In this document: piece by piece, positions 27,441 through 35,552 of the stretch
Layout: every line of letters begins with the position of its first letter
Numbering within the stretch: position 1 is the stretch's first letter
Origin: an uncultured Treponema sp.
Lineage (GTDB): Bacteria; Spirochaetota; Spirochaetia; Treponematales; Treponemataceae
Direction: 5' to 3'
NCBI RefSeq assembly: GCF_945873775.1
Contig: NZ_CAMCEC010000004.1
Location: 81,369-145,368 of the forward strand
Length of the DNA stretch: 64,000 nt
Made by a program: the position numbers and the translations under genes
The notes under the pieces: generated by a model
Database searches by the model: none
The model's input: only the letters and a program-made list of their open reading frames with translations
Told to the model about the DNA's origin: nothing

Positions 27441-27526
27441 GTTTCCCCGGCCGAGCCGAAGCCTAAGAACCAGACTCAAAGAGCCGGCTGTTGATTCTTA
27501 AGGAAGTAACTACTCCCCCTTTGCTT
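27432..27526 (-). ncRNA. yybP-ykoY-like (Mn2+) riboswitch aptamer
   Basis: Minus strand AAAGGGGGAGTAG...CAACAGCCGG...GGGGAAACAAGACCTTT matches the AAAGGGGAGUAG ... AGCAAGACCUUU hallmark. Confidence 0.8.
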
Positions 27527-27536
27527 TTTGCAGTAT

Positions 27537-27567
27537 GCACGGAAAAGGGGAGCAGTGTCAAGAGTGA
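27537..27567 (-). promoter_or_regulatory. Promoter for riboswitch-oadB transcript
   Basis: Minus strand TTGACA-18-CATACT just upstream of the aptamer. Confidence 0.55.
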
Positions 27568-27570
27568 AAT

Positions 27571-29457
27571 CTAAAATTTGAAGTCCGACATTTTTTCGCT
27601 TAATGATTTTACATTTGCGGAATTTTCCAGAACGTGTTCCTTTGAATCCGCCAAAGTTTCAGTAACTTTTTGAACAGACTCATTTATGGAATTTACTTTT
27701 GTGTTTGTCTCTGAAGTTACTTTGTTCAAATTCTTCATTTCTACAGAAATCTGCTCGCCGCCTTTCAGCATTTCCGCCGCGCCGTCTTTTACGCTTGCAG
27801 TTGATTCTGTTAAGCGGCTGATTCCTTCAAGAATCTGCTTGTTGCCTTCAGTCTGCTCTGCCATTGCATTGGAAATTATAAGCTCTTCATTCTGAACTTT
27901 TTTTATGAGAGAATAAATATTGTTGAACTGAGCAGAAACATCGTTTGCGTTTGTGGCAACCGAGTTGATTGATTCAGAAAGACTTCTAAGGTTATTTTCA
28001 ATTGATTTTGCGCGCTCATTGCTCTGTTCTGCGAGTTTTCTGATTTCGTCTGCAACAACAGAGAATCCTTTGCCCGCATCGCCGGCATGGGCAGCTTCAA
28101 TCGCGGCATTCATAGAAAGAAGGTTTGTCTGGCTTGCAATGTCCTGGATGACTTTGCTTGCGTCCATAAGCAATGTTGATTTTTCCAGAACTTCTTCGGA
28201 AAGCTCGCTTGCAATGTGGACTTTTTTCATTCCGGCTTCGGATGCGCTTTCAAGCTCCTGGACTGTGCCGTTGTTTTTCTTAAGGCTTGAAGTTACACCG
28301 TTTACGTTCGCAACCATCTGCTCGATCGCGGCCGACGACTGGTCAATTGCAGATGTCTGCTTTTCAATTTCATTGTTCAAATGGCGGATGTGCTTGATGA
28401 TTTCTTCAACTGTCGCGCTCGTCTCTTCAACAGAAGCAACCTGATTTATCATTTCATTTTTTACAGAATTTGAAATGCTTTTTACGTTTGCAATTTCAGA
28501 AATCGACTGGTCAACGTGCTCCGAAACTTCAGACGAAACAGACAGCGTGGAATTTACGTCCTTGCTGATTTCCTGAAAAATCGTTCTTATGATTCTGTAC
28601 GCATTGTTCAAGTCGTTTATGATGATTCCAAAGTCATTTCTTGTAACAACTTGCGCACGTTTTATTGCGTAGTTTTTTTCAGCAAGTGCGCCCAAAATCT
28701 GCTTTTCCTGCTGAAGATTGTTCTTTATGTCGTAAGCTGTAACGGAAGTTGTAAGTCCGACTGAAATAAAGCTGAATACCGCCGCCGGGAATATAACTTT
28801 TAGAACGCCTGAAACAGAAGAGTCAGAAGCAACGCTAGGAACTAAAAATGATGCCGTGATAATGAGGAAGCAGCCCAAAAGGTTTACAAGCGTCATCAGT
28901 ATGATTCTTTCGCGGTTTGATGAAGTTACAACGGATTTGTCAAACGGAAGCCAGTGCAAAAAGTGCTCGAAGCGGCTGTTAAAAACTGTGTAAAAACTTA
29001 TTCCGTACAACAGCATAAAGCCTGTGCAGATAAGAATGATTGAAAGATACGGCGAGCTTCCTTCAAATGCGGCGAACTGCGTGTCTTTTAAATGAATTAC
29101 AAAACAAGCAAGAAAAGGTATTACAATTCCTAAAACTAGGTTTATTGCAAAAAGCATTTTGCCGGAATATTTTAATAGAAGATTTATTTTTCTAATGCGT
29201 TCATCAGTTCCATCATAAGTTTCTATTTTTCCCCGAAGAAATCTGTAAAAACCAAACGGATACAAAGCGGCAATCACATAGGCAAGAATAGTGTAAGGTG
29301 AAAGCAAGATAGTGATAAATTCATCAATCGTAGCAATTCCTGTAATAAATAAATAAGCCGGAGCTAGCAAAAATGGTGAAAATGAAGATAAAAGCAACAG
29401 CAAAGGAAGCTTTACATAAAATAATTTTCTGTCAGTTTCTGAAAGTTTTTGTTCCAT
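27571..29457 (-). CDS. Methyl-accepting chemotaxis protein
   Basis: [41 protein letters not shown] hairpin-tip signature; N-terminal multi-TM region. Confidence 0.95.
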   Translation of the reverse strand: MEQKLSETDRKLFYVKLPLLLLLSSFSPFLLAPAYLFITGIATIDEFITILLSPYTILAYVIAALYPFGFYRFLRGKIETYDGTDERIRKINLLLKYSGKMLFAINLVLGIVIPFLACFVIHLKDTQFAAFEGSSPYLSIILICTGFMLLYGISFYTVFNSRFEHFLHWLPFDKSVVTSSNRERIILMTLVNLLGCFLIITASFLVPSVASDSSVSGVLKVIFPAAVFSFISVGLTTSVTAYDIKNNLQQEKQILGALAEKNYAIKRAQVVTRNDFGIIINDLNNAYRIIRTIFQEISKDVNSTLSVSSEVSEHVDQSISEIANVKSISNSVKNEMINQVASVEETSATVEEIIKHIRHLNNEIEKQTSAIDQSSAAIEQMVANVNGVTSSLKKNNGTVQELESASEAGMKKVHIASELSEEVLEKSTLLMDASKVIQDIASQTNLLSMNAAIEAAHAGDAGKGFSVVADEIRKLAEQSNERAKSIENNLRSLSESINSVATNANDVSAQFNNIYSLIKKVQNEELIISNAMAEQTEGNKQILEGISRLTESTASVKDGAAEMLKGGEQISVEMKNLNKVTSETNTKVNSINESVQKVTETLADSKEHVLENSANVKSLSEKMSDFKF

Positions 29458-29551
29458 AAAAAATAATCCTCATAAACAGTATATTTTTATAATTATTCTG
29501 TATCAAGTAAATTTTAATTTTTTTACAGAAAATAAATATCAAATTAACAAT

Positions 29552-29687
29552 GCGAAAAATTTTACACATCGCCCAACGAACTTTCAGCTCATGCGGAAAT
29601 TTTTATGACTTCCCCAACGCATTTTTTTGGCTATGAAATAATTTCGCGCGGCAAACTGGCGTGATTTCTTCAAATGGAGCGTCTTTC
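29552..29687. repeat. 41-bp-period palindrome array 3 (degenerate)
   Basis: Cores at 29552 GCGAAAAATTTTA, 29593 GCGGAAATTTTTA, 29634 TGAAATAATTTCG; linker 29647-29674 cgcggcAAACTGGCGTGATTTCTTCAAA. Confidence 0.7.
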
Positions 29688-29713
29688 CGCCGGAATTTTA
29701 CTAAAAATCATTC

Positions 29714-29768
29714 TTGACAACCGAAATTGAGTTTATTATATTCTTTATTAGTTACATTGTGTAACTAA
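29714..29768 (+). promoter_or_regulatory. Promoter/operator copy 1
   Basis: TTGACA-17-TATATT then TTAGTTACATTGTGTAACTAA; same in copies at 32384 and 63263. Confidence 0.8.
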
Positions 29769-29789
29769 TTTTGCATAACGGGGCGTTTT

Positions 29790-30334
29790 ATGAAAAAACT
29801 GATTTCACTTTTGATTGCACTTTTTGCTTCTGCCTGCATTTTTGCGCAGTCCCAAGTGCAGAAAATGAGCGTTGAATTCGGCGGAAAGTCCTACGAGCTG
29901 AATCTTGCTTCAAACAAAACTGCCGAAACTTTCACAAAAGCCGTGATCGGAAAAAGCCTTTCAATGACAAAATACGGCGGCTTTGAGTTTTACAGCTACA
30001 CCGCGCTTGACTACGGCAAAAGCGACGCGACAACTTCCGTTTACAAGACGGGGCGCGTCTACTACAACTTGAATTTTCAGGCGGTTTCCGTTGCTTACGA
30101 TGACCACAGCATCGGTTTCGCAAAGGCCGTTGAAATCGGAGAATTTGCGGATAAATCAGCCTGCGACACTCTGAAAAATCTTTCCAACGGAAGCGTTTTT
30201 TCTTTCAAAAAGTCTGAATCTGTTGCGGCGGCTTCTGTAAAATCTCTTTCTGATTCAAAAAAGCTCGTCGTTTTCTATAGCCTTACCGAAACAACCGCAA
30301 AACTTGCGAATCGGATTGCAAAAGAGAGCGGCGC
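29790..30334 (+). pseudogene. Secreted cyclophilin-like/flavodoxin fusion, truncated by deletion
   Basis: Signal peptide, cyclophilin-like region, then KKLVVFYSLTETTAKLANRIAKESGA flavodoxin start that breaks off; ORF runs on to 30368 in the wrong frame. Confidence 0.7.
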
Positions 30335-30574
30335 GGTCACACAAAGCAAAGCCTTGAAAATCCAGTGATTAAAAAAATCGCCGCCACCCATAAAAAAACT
30401 TCCGCACAGGTGATTGTCCGCTGGCACATTCAAAGCGGATTTATCGCGATTCCCGGCAGCTCCAATCCAAAACACATTGTGGAAAACTACGATGTGTGGG
30501 ATTTTTCTCTGACCGATGAAGAGATGGCGGCGATTGCAAAACTGAACACCGGGAAAAGGTATGAGAATTGGTGA
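30335..30574 (+). pseudogene. Aldo/keto reductase C-terminal fragment
   Basis: GHTKQSLENPVIKKIAATHKKTSAQVIVRWHIQSGFIAIPGSSNPKHIVENYDVWDFSLTDEEMAAIAKLN; N-terminal two thirds missing. Confidence 0.85.
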
Positions 30575-30607
30575 GAATCGTTTTTTTCACAAACCGTTCT
30601 TTGTAAA

Positions 30608-30877
30608 CTATCTTAAATTCTCAATCGCTTTTTCAAGCAGGCGGATGGTTTCGGTGTTGTCGGCTCGAAATTTCTCATCGCGGCCGGTCACCAAAAATTC
30701 AACAGTTGTTCCGAGCGCGCGAGAAATTCGCACTGCCTGAACTGCATTCGGAAGCCGGTCGCGGTTAATCCAGGACTGGAGCGTGTTGTAGCTTTCGCTG
30801 ATTTCTGCGGCAAGCTCTTTCTGTGAGATTCCCCTGTATTCAAGTTCGCTTTTTACATTGCTCCAAAAGTCTAACAT
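30608..30877 (-). CDS. Helix-turn-helix (XRE/CI-like) regulator
   Basis: YRGISQKELAAEISESYNTLQSWINRDRLPNAVQAVRISRALGTTVEFLVTG. Confidence 0.88.
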   Translation of the reverse strand: MLDFWSNVKSELEYRGISQKELAAEISESYNTLQSWINRDRLPNAVQAVRISRALGTTVEFLVTGRDEKFRADNTETIRLLEKAIENLR

Positions 30878-30891
30878 CAGTTTAAAAAGTA

Positions 30892-30970
30892 GCACAAATG
30901 TACAAATTGTAGGTTGATTTAAATACGAATGTCATTTATTCTGTCTGTTGATAGTACAAACGTACCAATT
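30892..30970. promoter_or_regulatory. Direct-repeat operator pair between divergent HTH gene and acyltransferase
   Basis: GCACAAATGTACAAATT (30892) and GTACAAACGTACCAATT (30954). Confidence 0.55.
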
Positions 30971-30983
30971 AAGGATACTAAAA

Positions 30984-32153
30984 ATGACAAAAGGAACTGT
31001 ATTTTCAGAAAAAAATCAGGACATTTCAGAAACCAAACCTTCCGCACTTATCGACGGCGGGACTTCCGGCAGAATAACTTCGCTTCGTTACATTCTGAGC
31101 GTGCTGGTGGTCTTTATTCACAACAATTTTACGGCGGAAAAACTTGCCGATTCTCTGGCGGAAGGAAACAGAATTCCTGTTTTTGTGCAGAGCGTGGCAG
31201 GGGAATGGATTCAGTTTGTGATTTCATCCGGGTTTGGAAGCTGCGCCGTTCCGCTTTTTTTCATGTTCAGCGCATATCTGTTTTTCAAAAAAGACACGCC
31301 ATATAAAACCATGCTTAAGAAAAAGGCGAAAGGTCTGCTGCTTCCGTATTTTGTGTGGATTGCCCTGAACATTGCGCTTGTAACGTTCGGAAAACTTTTT
31401 GCGGCAAGACTGAATCTTTCGCTTCTTGGGAATCCGGAGAAAATTCCTGTTTTGACCTGGGGCGTTCTAGACTGGCTCAAGGCGTTCAGCGGATTCGGCT
31501 TTGACAAATACAATCATCCTTATGTCGGGCAGTTTTGGTTTGTTCGCGACCTTCTGATTCTCTTTCTGATTTCGCCGGTTCTGCGCATTGTATATAGAAG
31601 ATTTCCGAAAACTTCGCTGATTTTCTGCGTGTTCGTCTATATTTCGGGCGTTACGCCGCAATGCTTTGAGTCGGACAGGGCGGCTCTTCTTTTCTTTACG
31701 CTCGGATATTTCTGGGCGGAGCGGGATTTTTCGCCGTTCGCCTTTGCCGACTCTTTCCGCTGGACGGAGCTTTTGGCGATGTTTGCGTTCTCCTCTCTCG
31801 GCTGCAACCTGATTTTCAAGGGAAATTCCGTCTGTTCCGCACTTATGGTTCTGTTTTCCGCCCTGATTTTCCTGAAACTTTCCGGCTTAATTTCCAGAAA
31901 CAAGAAGATTTTTGACTTTGCCGAAAAAATTTCACCGTTCTCATTCTTCCTGTTTGCGGTTCACATGCCGTTCCTTCTTGCCTGCGTCCAGAATCTATGG
32001 CTTCGTTTTTTGCCGATGAAAAATCCCGCGTTCTGTCAGCTTGAATATTTTGGGGCAAACATTGTGATTGTCGCGCTCGGAACTTTCGCAGGATTTATTT
32101 TGAGAAAAATCTGCCCTCCGCTGTTCAGTATCTTGAACGGAGGAAGAGGGTAA
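30984..32153 (+). CDS. Acyltransferase family (acyltransferase 3) membrane protein
   Basis: SLRYILSVLVVFIHNNFT..., PLFFMFSAYLFFKK, multi-TM; start at internal MTKGTVF. Confidence 0.9.
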   Translation: MTKGTVFSEKNQDISETKPSALIDGGTSGRITSLRYILSVLVVFIHNNFTAEKLADSLAEGNRIPVFVQSVAGEWIQFVISSGFGSCAVPLFFMFSAYLFFKKDTPYKTMLKKKAKGLLLPYFVWIALNIALVTFGKLFAARLNLSLLGNPEKIPVLTWGVLDWLKAFSGFGFDKYNHPYVGQFWFVRDLLILFLISPVLRIVYRRFPKTSLIFCVFVYISGVTPQCFESDRAALLFFTLGYFWAERDFSPFAFADSFRWTELLAMFAFSSLGCNLIFKGNSVCSALMVLFSALIFLKLSGLISRNKKIFDFAEKISPFSFFLFAVHMPFLLACVQNLWLRFLPMKNPAFCQLEYFGANIVIVALGTFAGFILRKICPPLFSILNGGRG

Positions 32154-32263
32154 AGAGTGTGAGGAAGAACCCCATGTGTTAAATTCAGCCTTCTTTGAGA
32201 TGAATAAAGTCAGAAGGTCATGTACGTTCGCGGTTAACTGATTTCAACTTTCCATCAAAAATA

Positions 32264-32380
32264 TTACCATTCATTTTGTTCTATTCTCCTGCACTTTTGA
32301 ACCGCCTGCAACATTTTTTCGCTGATTGTTCCGAAGAATTTATCTATGATTTTGATTCTTATTGTTGGAATTTCTGTATT
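32264..32380 (-). pseudogene. Possible gene remnant (MazF/PemK-like C-terminus, tentative)
   Basis: Minus strand DNTEIPTIRIKIIDKFFGTISEKMLQAVQKCRRIEQNEW*; no start or N-terminus. Confidence 0.3.
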
Positions 32381-32383
32381 GTC

Positions 32384-32438
32384 TTGACAACTGAAATTAA
32401 GTTTATTATATTCTTTGTTAGTTACGCTATGTAACTAA
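32384..32438 (+). promoter_or_regulatory. Promoter/operator copy 2 (cupin gene)
   Basis: TTGACA-17-TATATT then TTAGTTACGCTATGTAACTAA. Confidence 0.8.
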
Positions 32439-32480
32439 TTTTCTTGAGGTATAAAACTTTTTCAGGAGCGTATAAAAACT

Positions 32481-32912
32481 ATGACAAAAGAAGAATTTTC
32501 TAAAATCGATAGGTTTGGAGTTGGTGCGCCGAATGACGCGTTTGCGAAGTATTTTATCGGGCAGTCGTTTTTGAAGCCGCTCACGGACGCGAAGAAGGAC
32601 GAGATTCCGATTTTCAATGTTACGTTTGAGCCGGGCTGCCGCAACAACTGGCACGTTCATCATGCGGAAAAGGGCGGCGGTCAGGTTTTGATTTGCACGG
32701 CTGGAAGCGGGTGGTATCAGGAATGGGGAAAAGAGGCGGTTTCGATGGAAGCCGGAAGCGTTGTTGTGATTCCTGCGAACGTCAAGCACTGGCACGGCGC
32801 GAAAAAGAACAGCTGGTTCAGCCACATCACATTTGAACCTGCGGGCGAAGGAACTTCCAACGAATGGCTTGAACCTGTGAGCGACGAGGAATACGGAAAA
32901 CTTGGGGAATAA
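32481..32912 (+). CDS. Cupin domain protein
   Basis: FEPGCRNNWHVHHAEKGGGQVLICTAGSGWYQEWGKEAVSMEAGSVVVIPANVKHWHGA. Confidence 0.93.
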   Translation: MTKEEFSKIDRFGVGAPNDAFAKYFIGQSFLKPLTDAKKDEIPIFNVTFEPGCRNNWHVHHAEKGGGQVLICTAGSGWYQEWGKEAVSMEAGSVVVIPANVKHWHGAKKNSWFSHITFEPAGEGTSNEWLEPVSDEEYGKLGE

Positions 32913-32978
32913 AATCAATTGACAATTTGCGTTTTGTGAGCCATAAATTAACCGATTTTAATTTTTATGGGAGTAAAA

Positions 32979-33440
32979 ATGCAGATTGTTGAATACGACC
33001 CGAAATATAAAAGCGAATTTGTGCGGCTGAACACTGAATGGCTTGAAAAACTTTACTACATCGAATCCTACGACCAGTATGCGATGGATCATGTTGAAGA
33101 GCTTATCGAAAAAGGCTCTATGGTTTATTTTGCTGTTGAGGACGAAAAAGTCCTTGCAACCTGCATGATTGAGCCGCTCGGAGACGATGTCTGGGAAGTC
33201 TGCAAACTGGCGGCGGCTGGTCAATACACGGGAACTGGAGCCGGTTCTGCGGTGCTGAAAGCCTGCATGGATTACGCAATTTCTCACGGCGCAAAAAAGC
33301 TGTGCCTTATTACAATTTCCGGGCTGAAACCTGCGATTCATCTTTACAAAAAATTCGGATTTGTTGAAATTCCGTACAGGAAAGACGTCTGGCATTCAGA
33401 AAAAGCCGATGTTGAGATGGAATATATTGTAAAAAAATAA
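32979..33440 (+). CDS. GNAT family N-acetyltransferase
   Basis: KLAAAGQYTGTGAGSAVLKACMDYAISHGAKKLCLITI. Confidence 0.88.
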   Translation: MQIVEYDPKYKSEFVRLNTEWLEKLYYIESYDQYAMDHVEELIEKGSMVYFAVEDEKVLATCMIEPLGDDVWEVCKLAAAGQYTGTGAGSAVLKACMDYAISHGAKKLCLITISGLKPAIHLYKKFGFVEIPYRKDVWHSEKADVEMEYIVKK

Positions 33441-33510
33441 ATTTGTGATTTTGCGTGATGTTTGTTTTTGAAATATCAATATTAAACAATCATAAAACCT
33501 GAAAAATCAA

Positions 33511-34086
33511 ATGGAAGCAAAAAATATTTTGGACATCAGAACCCGCGCTGAATTCCGCAAATGGCTTTTGGAAAATCACGGCACGGAAAGCGAATGTTGG
33601 ATTGTCGCGAAAAAAGGAAAAAATCCTCCTGAGGGCTGCGTCTGGTATCTGGACGCGGTTGAAGAGGCACTTTGCTTCGGCTGGATTGACACGACCCACA
33701 AAAATATCGGCGGCGTTGATATGCAGCGGTTCACGCCAAGAAGCGCGAGAAGTCCGTGGTCGGAGCTGAACAAGGAGCGTTGCCGCCGTCTTGAAAAGCT
33801 CGGTCTTATGACGGATTTCGGGCGCGCGGTTTTGCCGGACATGAGCGAAAGCGGATTTGTGATTGATTCTGAAATCGCAAAGGCTTTTTCGGAAAATCCT
33901 GACGCATGGAGAAATTTCTGCGGATTTCCGGCCTTGTATCAGCGTGTAAGAATCGATTCAATTCAGCGCGACAAGAAAAAAGACCGCAAGGTTTTTGAAA
34001 TGCGGCTTGAAAAGCTGATTTTGAACTCGCAGAACGGAAAAATGTTCGGCGACTGGAACGATTACGGCAGACTGCTGGAATATTGA
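33511..34086 (+). CDS. YdeI/OmpD-associated family protein
   Basis: FRKWLLENHGTESECWIVAKKGK...YLDAVEEALCFGWIDT...RFTPRSARSPWSELNKER. Confidence 0.88.
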   Translation: MEAKNILDIRTRAEFRKWLLENHGTESECWIVAKKGKNPPEGCVWYLDAVEEALCFGWIDTTHKNIGGVDMQRFTPRSARSPWSELNKERCRRLEKLGLMTDFGRAVLPDMSESGFVIDSEIAKAFSENPDAWRNFCGFPALYQRVRIDSIQRDKKKDRKVFEMRLEKLILNSQNGKMFGDWNDYGRLLEY

Positions 34087-34087
34087 A

Positions 34088-34245
34088 ATCTCGCGTTAGG
34101 GATTGGAAGGGTGAGAGCATTTTGAAAAAATGCGCGAAAACAAACGCTTGCGTTTGGTCGGAGGCGAAAGCCGTAGCCCTGAAAAGCCCGACGGTCGCGG
34201 CGGTTGAGTTTATCGAAACCAAAGCGGCCGGAACGCCCAAAATAT
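34088..34245 (+). repeat. GC-rich multi-hairpin intergenic element
   Basis: CTCGCGTTAGGGATTGGAAGGG..., GCATTTTgaaaAAATGC, AAACGCTTGCGTTT, GGCGAAAGCC, GGTTgagtttatcgaAACC; lies between co-directional genes. Confidence 0.7.
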
Positions 34246-34279
34246 TAGATAGAAGAAAATTTTGATTTTAGGAGAAAAT

Positions 34280-34951
34280 ATGAAAATCACTTGTTTTATG
34301 TACGCGAGCCTTGATGGGCGGATTGACTGCGCGATGACCGAAAAAATCGACCCGGAGGCGAAGGCTTATTACACGCACCTTGCGTCGTTTGGGGATTTTA
34401 CGCAGATTAACGGAAAGACGACGAACGCGATGCACTACGCGGAAAACGGCGTTTTTGAGGCGAAAAATTACCGTGCGTGTGGCGAAACTTTTTTTAAGGC
34501 GGAAGATGCGGCCGGCTATCAGGTTTGCATGGACACGAAAGGAACTTTGCTTTGGAACACGAACCTTGTTGACGGAAAACCGCTGATTGTTGTGACGAGC
34601 GAAAATGCGGGCGCGGAATATCTGGATTATCTGAAGTCAAAAAAAATCTCGTATATCACGTGCGGCGCAGAAAAAATCGACTTGAAGAAGACGGTTGCTG
34701 TTCTTGAAAAAGAATTCGGCGTGAAAAAAGCTGTGATTACTGGAGGCGGACACATAAATGGCTCGTTCCTTGACGTGGGCTTGATTGACGAAGTTGAAAT
34801 GATGTTCGGCGCGGGAATTGACGGACGCGAAGGCTGGGCTGCAAGTTTTGACGGCAGGCCGCAGGACAGAAACCCAGTCGCGCTGGAGCTGCTTGACGTT
34901 GAGCGGCTTGAAAACGATACGGTGCTTTTGAAATACAAGGTGAGGAAGTAG
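34280..34951 (+). CDS. RibD C-terminal/dihydrofolate reductase-like protein
   Basis: MKITCFMYASLDGRIDCAM...VITGGGHINGSFLDVGLIDEVEMMFGAGIDG. Confidence 0.9.
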   Translation: MKITCFMYASLDGRIDCAMTEKIDPEAKAYYTHLASFGDFTQINGKTTNAMHYAENGVFEAKNYRACGETFFKAEDAAGYQVCMDTKGTLLWNTNLVDGKPLIVVTSENAGAEYLDYLKSKKISYITCGAEKIDLKKTVAVLEKEFGVKKAVITGGGHINGSFLDVGLIDEVEMMFGAGIDGREGWAASFDGRPQDRNPVALELLDVERLENDTVLLKYKVRK

Positions 34952-34992
34952 AAAAAAAGTTTGCTAAACTGTCATTCCTGAACTAACAAGGT

Positions 34993-35024
34993 TGTCATTC
35001 CCGCACTTGATGCGGGAATTTTTT
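34993..35024 (+). repeat. TGTCAT hairpin repeat / terminator-like
   Basis: TGTCATTCCCGCACTTGATGCGGGAATTTTT. Confidence 0.75.
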
Positions 35025-35308
35025 ACTGACCGCATACAATTTCTGCTTGCGTTAAAATAACGTTTGCTGACTTGACGTGCTTTCTTGAAACGTTATGGTA
35101 ACGTTCCTTGAACTGGCGTAATTTCTTCAAACATTATTTTGATTTTCTTTGACTGCGCATGATTTCAGACAGCGTTATTTTAACGTTTGTTGACCGCAAG
35201 TGATTTTGACAAACGTTACTGTAACGTTCGCTGTCCGCGTGTAATTTTTAAAAACGTTATAGCAACATTCATCATCTGCGCGTAATTTTCTAAAACGTTC
35301 TATTCTAT
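35009..35308. repeat. 41-bp-period palindrome array 1 (CGTTA-n3-TAACG)
   Basis: 13-bp cores start at 35050, 35091, 35132, 35173, 35214, 35255, 35296, exactly 41 bp apart; 28-bp linker consensus TTYNYTGACCGCRNGTAATTTYTTNAAA. Confidence 0.92.
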
Positions 35309-35552
35309 TTCAGAAGAAAAATTATCTAGCGTGCTTTCTGTCCATTTGCGGCTTAAAACATCACGAGAACTTCAGTAACTGGCATTTCAAGCCACAAAAT
35401 TTCAGCACCGAACAAAAGCAGCAGGGCAAGAATCCGCTTATTACAAGTCCTCTGGAAACTGAAATGCAGACCGCCGCCGGAAGCCCCCGGAAATCCTTAC
35501 ATATTGTTTACGAATCTTCTTACGAAAACCCGAACGATAACAAAGAATCCCC

